DNA of 64,000 nt from Umezawaea endophytica (lineage in GTDB: Bacteria; Actinomycetota; Actinomycetes; Mycobacteriales; Pseudonocardiaceae). Made by a program: the position numbers and the translations under genes. Shown here in pieces: positions 1 to 7,159 of this stretch. The notes beneath the pieces were generated by a model, which did not search any database, had not been told where the DNA came from, and worked only from the letters and a program-made list of their open reading frames with translations. The DNA lies in assembly GCF_025061645.1 (NCBI RefSeq), contig NZ_JANYMP010000002.1:186001-250000 (forward strand), read 5' to 3'. Position 1 is the stretch's first letter; every line of letters begins with the position of its first letter.

Positions 1-80
1 TCTGGCGCGACTCCATCGGCACGGTGGTCAAGGGCGACCCGCCGACCCCGCCGGTGATCGGCTCCGCGCAGGGCTCGTGA
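1..80 (+). CDS. C-terminal end of an amino-acid ABC transporter substrate-binding protein (partial)
   Basis: Only the last 25 codons are in the window (frame 3, ending WRDSIGTVVKGDPPTPP... and a TGA at 78-80). The sequence itself is too short for a family call. The identity is inferred from context: its stop overlaps the GTG start of a glutamate-type permease by four bases (GTGA), and binding protein, permease, permease is the usual gluB-gluC-gluD order in actinomycetes. The ATPase gene (gluA) would lie further upstream, outside the window. Confidence 0.6.
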   Translation, partial: WRDSIGTVVKGDPPTPPVIGSAQGS

Positions 81-703
81 GCCACCTCCCGGACCTCGTC
101 GGCGGCTTCCTCACGACGCTCGCGCTGGTCGCGCTGTCCGCCGCGGGCGCGTTCGCGCTCGGCGTGGTCGTCGTGGTGCTGCGCGTCGGGCCGCTGCGGG
201 TGCTGCGGGCCGTCGGCACCGGGTACGTGGAGACGTTCCAGAACATCCCGCTGCTGGTGTGGCTGGTGCTGTTCGTGTTCGGGCTGCCCGAGGTCGGCGT
301 GCGGTTCCCGCTGTTCACGACGGCCGTCGTGGTGATCTCCCTGTACGAGGCCGCCTACGTCGCCGAAGCGCTGCGGTCCGGGGTCAACACCGTCGCGCAG
401 GGGCAGGGCGAGGCCGCGCGGGCGCTCGGGCTGACGTTCGGGCAGACGCTGCGGCACGTGGTCGTCCCGCAGGCCGCGCGCCGGGTCGTGCAGCCGCTGG
501 GGAACATCGGGATCGCGCTGACGATGAACACGTCGCTGGCCGCCGTCGCGGGGGTGGTGGAGCTGACCGCGTCGGCGAACCGGGTCAACCTCGTGGAAGC
601 GCTGCCCATCCCCATCTTCGTGGGCGCCGGGCTCTGCTACGCGCTGCTGGCGGCCGGGATCGGCGGGCTCGCGGGCGTGCTGGAGCGGAGGCTGGCGACG
701 TGA
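77..703 (+). CDS. gluC: Amino-acid (glutamate-type) ABC transporter permease, first subunit
   Basis: A 208-residue integral membrane permease of the polar amino-acid ABC family, the half-channel that carries substrate across the membrane. It has about five hydrophobic segments. The EAA loop that docks on the ATPase is visible (YEAAYVAEALRSG, then QGQGEAARALGL) near residues 91-120. The GTG start overlaps the upstream stop (GTGA), and the TGA stop overlaps the ATG of the next permease, so translation is coupled. The glutamate assignment comes from resemblance to GluC/GluD and is not proven; glutamine or another polar amino acid is possible. Confidence 0.85.
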   Translation: MSHLPDLVGGFLTTLALVALSAAGAFALGVVVVVLRVGPLRVLRAVGTGYVETFQNIPLLVWLVLFVFGLPEVGVRFPLFTTAVVVISLYEAAYVAEALRSGVNTVAQGQGEAARALGLTFGQTLRHVVVPQAARRVVQPLGNIGIALTMNTSLAAVAGVVELTASANRVNLVEALPIPIFVGAGLCYALLAAGIGGLAGVLERRLAT

Positions 704-1482
704 TGTTCGACCCGCCGGGCCCGCGCGGACGTCGCCGGAGCCGGATCGCCTCCGCGGTGGCCGTGGTCGTGGTGCTGGCGCTGGTCCTGGTCGCCGTCCG
801 GAGGTTCGACGCCGCGGGTCAACTGGAGGTCGCGAAGTGGCGGCCGTTCCTGACGTGGCCGGTGTGGCGGTACCTGCTGACCGGGCTGTGGGCGACCGTG
901 CTGGCCGCCGCGATGATCTTCCTGCTGGCGGCCGTGGCCGGGCTGGCGCTGGCCTTCGGCCGCATGTCGTCGTTCCCCTGGCCGTTCAAGGCCTACATCG
1001 AGGTCGTGCGCACGATCCCCGTGCTGCTGCTGATCTACGTGGTGCTGTTCGTGCTGCCCGCCTACGGGCTCGACCTGCCGCTGTTCTGGAAGCTCGTGCT
1101 GCCCCTGGCCGTCTCGCACGCCGCGCAGTTCGCCGAGGTCTTCCGCGCGGGCGTGCTGGCCGTCGACCGGGGCCAGGGCGAGGCGGGCGCGTCGCTCGGG
1201 CTGACGCACGCGCAGAACATGCGGCTGGTCGTGCTGCCGCAAGCGGTCCGGCACGTGCTGCCGTCGCTGGTGAGCCAGACCGTGGGACTGCTGAAGGACA
1301 CCGCGCTGGGGTACGTGGTGAGCTACCTGGAACTGCTCCAGAGCGGCCGGGTGCTGGCGAACTTCAACCACCTGCTGATCCAGACGTTCCTGGTGGTGGG
1401 GCTGGTCTACCTGGTCGTCAACGCGTCGCTGTCCAAGCTCGCCCGCCACCTGGAGGCCCGTGGTGCACGTTCCGCTCGCTGA
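703..1482 (+). CDS. gluD: Amino-acid (glutamate-type) ABC transporter permease, second subunit
   Basis: A 259-residue permease partner of the preceding gene. The ATG at 703 sits in a TGATG overlap with the upstream stop, so I chose it over longer readings in the same frame. An Arg-rich cytoplasmic N-terminus precedes a first helix near residues 16-32. The EAA loop reads SHAAQFAEVFRAG followed by RGQGEAGASLGL. The longer N-terminus relative to the first permease matches GluD-type subunits. The last 23 bases overlap the start of the asparaginase gene, implying one operon for uptake and breakdown of acidic amino acids and amides. Confidence 0.85.
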   Translation: MFDPPGPRGRRRSRIASAVAVVVVLALVLVAVRRFDAAGQLEVAKWRPFLTWPVWRYLLTGLWATVLAAAMIFLLAAVAGLALAFGRMSSFPWPFKAYIEVVRTIPVLLLIYVVLFVLPAYGLDLPLFWKLVLPLAVSHAAQFAEVFRAGVLAVDRGQGEAGASLGLTHAQNMRLVVLPQAVRHVLPSLVSQTVGLLKDTALGYVVSYLELLQSGRVLANFNHLLIQTFLVVGLVYLVVNASLSKLARHLEARGARSAR

Positions 1483-2377
1483 GGTCACGAGGTCCGGTTT
1501 CGTGGAGAGCAGGCACTTCGGCAGCGTCGTCGGGCTCGACCCGTCGGGTGCCGTGGCGCTCCGCCGCGGGCCGGTCGACGACCCGGTGCTGCCCCGGTCG
1601 AGCGCGAAACCCTTCCAGGCCCTGGCCTGTCTGGCCGCCGGTGCGCCGCTGGTCGGGCCCGCGCTGGCCATCGCGGCGGGCAGCCACACCGGTCTCGACC
1701 GGCACGTGGAGGTGGTCTCGCGGATGCTCGCCGACGCGGGCCTGACGGCGGACGCGTTGCGGTGCGTCGAATCGTGGCCGGAGGACGAGCCGACGCGGGA
1801 CGCGCTGATCCGGGCGGGCGGCTCGCCGTCGCGCATCCGGATGAACTGCTCCGGCAAGCACGCCGGGATGCTCGCGGGCTGCGTCGCGTCGGGCTGGTCG
1901 GTCGACGACTACCTCGACCCCGCGCACCCGTTCCAGGGGCTGGTGCGAGCCGGGGTAGAGGCGCTGGCGGGGGAGGGGTCGACGCACACGGCGGTCGACG
2001 GCTGCGGCGCGCCGCTGTTCGCGATGACGTTGACCGGCTTGGCGCAGGCGATCCGGGGGCTGTCCGAGACGCCGGTGGCCGACGCGATGCGGGCGCACCC
2101 GGAGTATGTCGGCGGGCCGGGGCACGTGAACACCGAGGTCATGCGGCTGCTGCCCGGCGTGCTGGCCAAGGGCGGCGCGGAAGGCGTGCTGGTGCTGGCG
2201 ACCTCGGAAGGGCACGCGGTGGCGGTGAAGGTGATCGACGGCAGCCCCCGTGCCACGACGGCCATCGCGCTGGCGGCGTTGCGGGACCTGGGTTTCGACG
2301 TCTCGGCCGCCGCCGAGCACCTGAGCGTGCCGGTGCTGGGCGGCGGCCGGGAGGTCGGCCGGGTCGTGCCGGTCTAG
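1460..2377 (+). CDS. Asparaginase, ReAV-type (asparaginase II family)
   Basis: A 305-residue enzyme predicted to hydrolyse L-asparagine to aspartate and ammonia in the cytoplasm. It belongs to the Rhizobium etli ReAV-like family, unrelated to E. coli AnsA/AnsB. The family's key residues are visible: an SxxK pair (SSAK, Ser47 and Lys50), a second serine in AAGSHTG (Ser75), and the metal-site residues in NCSGK (Cys130, Lys133) and DGCGAP (Cys182). The GTG start lies 23 bases inside gluD, so the enzyme is translated with the transporter. This suggests the operon serves amino-acid nitrogen scavenging. The 3' end meets the convergent acyl-CoA dehydrogenase with a 4-base overlap. Confidence 0.88.
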   Translation: MVHVPLAEVTRSGFVESRHFGSVVGLDPSGAVALRRGPVDDPVLPRSSAKPFQALACLAAGAPLVGPALAIAAGSHTGLDRHVEVVSRMLADAGLTADALRCVESWPEDEPTRDALIRAGGSPSRIRMNCSGKHAGMLAGCVASGWSVDDYLDPAHPFQGLVRAGVEALAGEGSTHTAVDGCGAPLFAMTLTGLAQAIRGLSETPVADAMRAHPEYVGGPGHVNTEVMRLLPGVLAKGGAEGVLVLATSEGHAVAVKVIDGSPRATTAIALAALRDLGFDVSAAAEHLSVPVLGGGREVGRVVPV

Positions 2378-4092
2378 GGGCGGGTCTCGTAGGCGCCGGA
2401 CAGCGCCTTGACCTGCTCCCACACCCGGCCGAAGCGGGTCTCGTCCACGACGGGCTTGCGGACCTGGCCCAACGCCCACGCCTGCTGCGCGTCGGTCGAG
2501 GAGGCCTTGCCGTGCAGGGCGACCGCGTAGCCGGAGAAGTCGCGGACGAGGACGTCGAAGACCTGGTCCAGGACGTCGCGGTCGACGCCGGTCAGTTCGG
2601 CCTGCTCCAGGACCAACTGGCCGTAGACCACGAGCGTGAACAGGTGGCCAAGGTTCAGCAGGAAGTCCAGGTCCTTCTGCTGGTCGGCGTCCGGCGCGGC
2701 CGTGGTGAGCAGCGCCTTCAGGGCCGAGGCCTGCTCGTGGAAGCGCCCGACGTTGGGCACGTCGGCGAACGCGCGGTAGGGGACCTCCCAGTCGGTGAAC
2801 CGGATCTTGCCCAGGCCGCGGGCCGGGCCCTGGCGGAAGAAGAACTCGTCGTCCGCCGCGTCGTGCCGGGTCGGCACCGCCGGGTACTCGGTCGGGTTGA
2901 ACAGGTAGTTCGGCATGAACTTGAGCACCAGCGCCAGGTTCACGTGCACCGTGCCCTCCAGCTTCGGCAGGGCGCGGATGTCGCGGGCCGCCCTGGCGAA
3001 GTAGGTGTCCTTCTCGAAGCCCTTGGCCGCGATGACGTCCCACAGCAGGTCGATCACCTGCTCGCCCTCGCTGGTCACCTTCATCTTGGTGATGGGGTTG
3101 AACAGCAGGTAGCGGCGGTCCTCGGGGGAGGCCGAGCGGAAGTAGTCCACCGAGCGGGCGGAGAACAGCTTCATCGCGACCAGCCGCGCGTAGGCGTCGA
3201 CGAAGCTCTGCCGCACGTGCGGGAAGTCCGTGACCGGGTTGCCGTAGAGGATCCGGTTGTGGGCGTGCGTGATCGCCTCGTAGAACGCGTGCTCGCTGAT
3301 GCCGATCGACGCCGTGCACAGGTTGAACTTGCCGACGTTGACCGTGTTCAGGGCGGCGCTGAACGCGTCCGCGCCGCTGTGCAGCAGGTCGTCCGCGGAG
3401 ATCGGGTAGTCCTCCAGGCGGAACTCGCTGACGAACATCTGCGAGTCGACCACGTTCTGCACCAGGTGGAAGTGCTCGTCCTGGCTGTTCACGACGAAGA
3501 ACACGTACCCGTCGGGGCCCTCTACGTCGGCGCGCCGTCCGAAGACCGACACCAGGCCCGCGACGTTGCCGTTGCCGATGTAGTACTTGCCGCCGTTGGC
3601 CTTGAAGCCGCCGTCCGGGTCCGGCGTCAGGATCATGTCGGTGGAGTAGACGTCGGCGCCGTGCTCCTTCTCGGACAGCCCGAACGCGAACACCGCGCCG
3701 TCGTCGAGGAGGTCGGCCGCGCGCTTGCGGGCCGTGGCGTTGTCGCTCATCCAGATCGGGCCGAGGCCGAGGATCGTGACCTGCCAGGCGTACCAGTACT
3801 GGAGGCCGTAGAAGCCGAGCACCTCGCTCAGCGCGGCGTTGCGCGCGGCGTCCCAGCGCTTGTCCGGGTCGCCGTCGGCGTTCGCCGCGGGCGTCTGGAA
3901 CTTCGCGAACAGCTTCTCGCGCTTCACGAAGTCGAGGAACTCGGTGTACCAGACCCGCTCCTGGTCGTCCTTGGTGAGCTGCCGCTTCCCGCGGCCCTCG
4001 AACCAGTCGATCGTCGCCCGCAGCAGCCGCCTGCTCTCCTCGTCGAGGTGATCGGGGTCGTAGCTGTTGGGGTCGAACAGCGAGTCCGCCAC
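2374..4092 (-). CDS. Acyl-CoA dehydrogenase family flavoprotein
   Basis: A 572-residue acyl-CoA dehydrogenase-like protein, expected to bind FAD and introduce a trans-2 double bond into an acyl-CoA. Visible family features are the N-terminal helical domain, the central beta-domain motif (AFGLSEKEHGAD around residue 140) and a helical C-terminal domain. It is longer than classical 380-residue enzymes and resembles the large actinobacterial subfamily. I chose GTG 4092 (protein begins VADSLFDPNSY) because an AAGGGAG ribosome-binding site precedes it; an upstream ATG at 4128 would add twelve unlikely residues. It is transcribed away from the beta-propeller gene and shares a 134-bp promoter region with it. 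Substrate cannot be read from sequence. Confidence 0.88.
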   Translation of the reverse strand: MADSLFDPNSYDPDHLDEESRRLLRATIDWFEGRGKRQLTKDDQERVWYTEFLDFVKREKLFAKFQTPAANADGDPDKRWDAARNAALSEVLGFYGLQYWYAWQVTILGLGPIWMSDNATARKRAADLLDDGAVFAFGLSEKEHGADVYSTDMILTPDPDGGFKANGGKYYIGNGNVAGLVSVFGRRADVEGPDGYVFFVVNSQDEHFHLVQNVVDSQMFVSEFRLEDYPISADDLLHSGADAFSAALNTVNVGKFNLCTASIGISEHAFYEAITHAHNRILYGNPVTDFPHVRQSFVDAYARLVAMKLFSARSVDYFRSASPEDRRYLLFNPITKMKVTSEGEQVIDLLWDVIAAKGFEKDTYFARAARDIRALPKLEGTVHVNLALVLKFMPNYLFNPTEYPAVPTRHDAADDEFFFRQGPARGLGKIRFTDWEVPYRAFADVPNVGRFHEQASALKALLTTAAPDADQQKDLDFLLNLGHLFTLVVYGQLVLEQAELTGVDRDVLDQVFDVLVRDFSGYAVALHGKASSTDAQQAWALGQVRKPVVDETRFGRVWEQVKALSGAYETRP

Positions 4093-4130
4093 CGTGGCTC
4101 CCTTCGGGTCATGTCCGCTCCGCCGCACGC

Positions 4131-4143
4131 TACCAGTCAGTAA
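4131..4143. promoter_or_regulatory. Candidate TetR-type operator (TACCAGTCAGTAA)
   Basis: On the minus strand this reads TTACTGACTGGTA, close to the TTAC...GTAA half-site arrangement of TetR-family fatty-acid regulators in actinomycetes. It lies 39-51 bp upstream of the acyl-CoA dehydrogenase start, within the divergent promoter region. The match is imperfect and no regulator gene is adjacent. Confidence 0.25.
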
Positions 4144-4226
4144 CTTAAGTGGTCGGCGGTCGCGGGCGGGAAATTGTCGGAGGCCGGGCGTAGCGTGCCG
4201 GAGGTCACACTCGGGAGGTGGGATTC

Positions 4227-5336
4227 ATGGGCGACCACGAGAACGAAACCGTTCTGCTCGCCATCGGCACTCGCAAGGGCCTCTGGCTCGCCACCAGCGA
4301 CGACGGGCGCAGGACGTGGGCCGTCACCGGCCCGCACCACGCCATGACGGAGGTGTACGCCGTGGCGATCGACACCAGGGGGTCCACCCCGCGCATCCTC
4401 GCGGGCGTCACCAGCGAGCACTTCGGCCCCAGCATTTCGACCAGCGACGACCTGGGCCTGACCTGGCAGGAGCCGGACCACGCCCCGATCGCCTTCCCCG
4501 AGGGCGCGGACGCCTCGCTGGCGCGCGTCTGGCAGATCACCCCCGGCCCCGCGTCCCACCCCGAGGTGGTCTACGCGGGCACCGAGCCGTCGGCCCTGTT
4601 CCGCTCGACCGACGGCGGCCTCACCTACTCGCTGGTGGAAGGCCTGTGGAACCACCCCCACCGCCCGGAGTGGTTCCCCGGAGGCGGCGGGCAGGCCGTC
4701 CACACCGTCCTGCCGCACCCGGCGGACGACCAGCGCGTGCTCGTCGCCATGTCCACCGGCGGCGTCTACCGGACCGCCGACGGCGGCGACTCCTGGCGGC
4801 CCAGCAACACCGGCGTCCGGGTGAGCTTCCTGCCCGAGGAGTACCCGGAGTTCGGCCAGTGCGTCCACAAGGTCGCCACCAACCCGGAGCAGCCGGACCG
4901 GATGTACCTCCAGCACCACCACGGCGTGTACCGCAGCGACAACGGCGGCGACACCTGGGAGTCCATCGCCGACGGCCTGCCGACGGACTTCGGCTTCGCC
5001 ATGGTCGTCCACCCGCACAAGCCGGACGTGGTCTACAGCTTCCCCATCGAGGCCGACGAACGCCGCTTCCCGCCTGGCGCGAAGTGCCGCGTCTACCGCA
5101 CGGACGACGCGGGCAAGTCCTGGACGGCGCTCTCCAGCGGCCTGCCGGACTCCGGCTTCTACAGCTCGGTGCTCCGCGACGCCCTCTGCGTCGACACCGC
5201 TGTCCCCGCAGGCGTCTACTTCGGCTCCCGCACCGGCGAGGTCTTCGCCAGCGCGGACGAGGGCGACCACTGGCAACGCGTGCTCGAACACCTCCCGGAC
5301 GTCCTCACGGTGCGCGCGGCGGTGATCCCGACATGA
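4227..5336 (+). CDS. WD40/BNR-like beta-propeller protein (exo-sialidase/GH74-like fold)
   Basis: A 369-residue soluble protein built from repeated propeller blades. BNR-type motifs (S-x-D-x-G-x-x-W) recur: SDDGRRTW, TSDDLGLTW, STDGGLTY, TADGGDSW, SDNGGDTW, TDDAGKSW and SADEGDHW. No signal peptide is present, so it is probably cytoplasmic and not a secreted sialidase; the function is unknown. I used ATG 4227 because it follows GGGAGGTGGGATTC; a GTG at 4218 lies inside that ribosome-binding site. Its TGA overlaps the ATG of a MoaD/ThiS-like gene (ATGA), a strong hint that the two products work together. Confidence 0.8.
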   Translation: MGDHENETVLLAIGTRKGLWLATSDDGRRTWAVTGPHHAMTEVYAVAIDTRGSTPRILAGVTSEHFGPSISTSDDLGLTWQEPDHAPIAFPEGADASLARVWQITPGPASHPEVVYAGTEPSALFRSTDGGLTYSLVEGLWNHPHRPEWFPGGGGQAVHTVLPHPADDQRVLVAMSTGGVYRTADGGDSWRPSNTGVRVSFLPEEYPEFGQCVHKVATNPEQPDRMYLQHHHGVYRSDNGGDTWESIADGLPTDFGFAMVVHPHKPDVVYSFPIEADERRFPPGAKCRVYRTDDAGKSWTALSSGLPDSGFYSSVLRDALCVDTAVPAGVYFGSRTGEVFASADEGDHWQRVLEHLPDVLTVRAAVIPT

Positions 5337-5617
5337 GGGTCGTCGTCCTGGTCCCCGGCGTCCTCAGATCTGCGGTGAACGGCAACGCCAAGCTGGAGTT
5401 GGACGTGGCCGACGCCGCCACCCTGGGCGCCACCCTCGACGCCCTGGCCGCCCAGTACCCACTGCTGGACCGCCGCCTGAGGGACGAGCAGTCAGCCCTG
5501 CGCCGCTACGTCAACTTCTACGTCGACGGCGAGGAATGCCGCCGCCTCTCCGGCACCGACACCATCCTCCACGACGGCTGCGAACTCCAGGTCCTCCCCT
5601 CAGTAGCGGGCGGCTAA
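5333..5617 (+). CDS. MoaD/ThiS-family ubiquitin-like small protein
   Basis: A 94-residue beta-grasp protein ending in ...SVAGG. The terminal Gly-Gly is the residue pair that E1-like enzymes adenylate and convert to a thiocarboxylate (sulfur carrier), or attach to lysines (protein tag). The start codon overlaps the stop of the beta-propeller gene. There is no E1-like enzyme (MoeB/ThiF), molybdopterin or thiamin gene nearby, so its role is open: sulfur carrier for an unknown pathway, or SAMP-like modifier. The 3' side runs straight into a CCCA microsatellite. Confidence 0.8.
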   Translation: MRVVVLVPGVLRSAVNGNAKLELDVADAATLGATLDALAAQYPLLDRRLRDEQSALRRYVNFYVDGEECRRLSGTDTILHDGCELQVLPSVAGG

Positions 5618-5933
5618 CCCACCCACCCACCCACCCACCGCCACCCGGAGGCCGCGCCGGTCCACGGGGTTCTCCGCCTCCCCGCGCCGGTCCACGGCTT
5701 ACGCGCGCAGCCTGCGGGCTTGCTCGTGTAATCGGCCGACCGCATGGGCGCCGCCTTTTCACGCGTCGTCAAGGCTTCTGTCCGCCACAACGAGGGCCGC
5801 GCCGCACGACAGACGCGACCCTCCACGCCGTATTGGGTAACAACCGGGTCCACTCCGCCGCCACCCTTTCTTTCGCCAGCACAAGCACACCCCCGAACCC
5901 AACTCCCAAATCCACACCCACGCAGCCACACAA
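5618..5933. other. Gene-free stretch with short repeats
   Basis: No credible gene is seen. It begins with a CCCA microsatellite (5618-5639) directly after the MoaD-like stop. Next is a 16-bp sequence (CCGCGCCGGTCCACGG) repeated exactly 30 bp apart at 5652-5667 and 5682-5697. The rest is plain GC-rich DNA grading into the 27-bp repeats. Frames open across it lack ribosome-binding sites and normal amino-acid composition. Confidence 0.6.
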
Positions 5934-6239
5934 CGAACCCACACCGGCTCGGCCGCACCACGAACCCGCACCCACCCGGTCACACAGCGAGTCCGCGTTC
6001 ACGAGGTCGCACGGCCAATCCTGTGTCCGCGGTCGCGCCATGAACCCAGGTCCGCGCGGTCGCCAGGCGAATCCGCGCTCACGCAGTCGTACGGCCAGTT
6101 CCCGCGTCTGTGGGCCTGTGCGTTTGTGCAGCGAATCCGCGTCCGCATGGTCGTGCCGCGAATCCGCGCCAGCGTGGTCGTGCGGCGAACCCGTGCTCCC
6201 GTGATCGCGCGGCGAACCCGCGCTCGCCTGGTCGTGTGG
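5934..6239. repeat. Degenerate 27-bp tandem repeat array, about eleven units
   Basis: Units start with CGAAYCCGCG and end near GGTCGTGCGG. Unit starts fall at about 5934, 5961, 5988, 6015, 6042, 6068, 6095, 6132, 6159, 6186 and 6213; all are 27 bp except one of 26 and one of 37. Copies are diverged (roughly 60-85% alike), so the array is old. It lies between the convergent MoaD-like and SWIM genes. Because 27 is a multiple of three, several frames stay open and encode nonapeptide repeats, but no start signal or family supports a gene. Confidence 0.75.
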
Positions 6240-6316
6240 CCCAGCTTCCGCGCCCATGCGGCGCTACGGCGTCCGTGCGTCCGGCTTCCCTGTCGTGTCG
6301 TTCCAGCGCACGTTGT

Positions 6317-7159
6317 CTACGTGGAGCGGTTGGCGCCCTTGACCATCGCGCGGTACGCCGGGCGGAGGAGGTCGACCACCTTGCGCTTGCGGACTTCCAG
6401 CGGCAGCGGGTCGACCTGGTCCAGCAGGGCGTCGGGGTGGTGGGTGACCACGAGGTCCGGTGTCGGGACGGTCTGCGCGGGTGGTTGTTCCCAGTAGCGG
6501 TCGAGGCAGTCTTCCAGCGCCACCACCGGCTTCTCCGCCCGCTGTTCCTGCGCCTTCAGCGATCCGCGCAGGCCGCGCAGGTTCTCCAGCAGTTCCTCGC
6601 GGCTTCGACCGCGCCACGCGAAGATCTCGAACGGGTCGGTGTCGAACGACTCCGCGAGCAGGTAGCAGGTCGCGGCCAGGTGCTTGCAGGGTGCCTGCCA
6701 GTCGGGGCAGGTGCAGTCCATCGACAGTTCCCGCATGGTTTCGGGGAACAGGGTGAGGTCCAGTTCGGTGAACACGCCCTCGATCTCGGGCGGCATCTCA
6801 CCCGCGAGGAGCTTGGCGGTGAAGATCGCCTGGCTCGCCAGCGCCCGCTCGATCCGGCGCCACTCCTCGTCGTTGAACTTCTTCACGCCGATGCGCGCGC
6901 GGTACGGCTCAGGCCGGGTGCCCGCGATCAGCGCGACCACGAGGCTGGTCGACAGGGACATGCTGATGACCTGGCCGGTGCGCGCGTAGGCGCGGCCCCG
7001 TTCCAGGCGGCTCGCCATGCCGAACGACTCCAGCACCTCGATGAACCGCCGCGACCACCACGTCTGCGCGACCTCGCCGCGCTTGCTGCGCAACGTGAGC
7101 CCGCCGTCGATGCGAACCGGGTGCGCCGCCGGTCTGGGAACGCCGTGCCACTCAACCAC
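6317..7159 (-). CDS. SWIM zinc-finger protein, partner of the SNF2 helicase
   Basis: A 280-residue protein with a SWIM zinc-binding motif, CxCx(6)CxH, seen as CTCPDWQAPCKH near residues 148-159. SWIM motifs bind DNA or protein partners. The N-terminal half (WWSRRFIEVLESFG, then GRAYARTGQV) matches the conserved lead-in of actinobacterial SWIM proteins. The GTG start overlaps the SNF2 stop by eight bases and has a GGAGG ribosome-binding site inside the SNF2 gene, so the two are co-translated. The pair probably acts as one chromatin- or DNA-remodelling unit in DNA repair or transcription; this is inferred. Confidence 0.85.
   Translation of the reverse strand: MVEWHGVPRPAAHPVRIDGGLTLRSKRGEVAQTWWSRRFIEVLESFGMASRLERGRAYARTGQVISMSLSTSLVVALIAGTRPEPYRARIGVKKFNDEEWRRIERALASQAIFTAKLLAGEMPPEIEGVFTELDLTLFPETMRELSMDCTCPDWQAPCKHLAATCYLLAESFDTDPFEIFAWRGRSREELLENLRGLRGSLKAQEQRAEKPVVALEDCLDRYWEQPPAQTVPTPDLVVTHHPDALLDQVDPLPLEVRKRKVVDLLRPAYRAMVKGANRST

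Noticed and set aside
1418-3319. Long open frame on the minus strand across the asparaginase gene
   Set aside because: It is a GC-frame shadow of the asparaginase and acyl-CoA dehydrogenase genes; the translated sequence shows no family features.
5934-6239. Possible CRISPR array
   Set aside because: Repeats are contiguous and diverged with no unique spacers, and no cas gene is nearby.
5744-6257. Several overlapping open frames across the 27-bp repeats, on both strands
   Set aside because: The repeat length is a multiple of three, which keeps frames open. They lack ribosome-binding sites and normal composition, so no gene is called.
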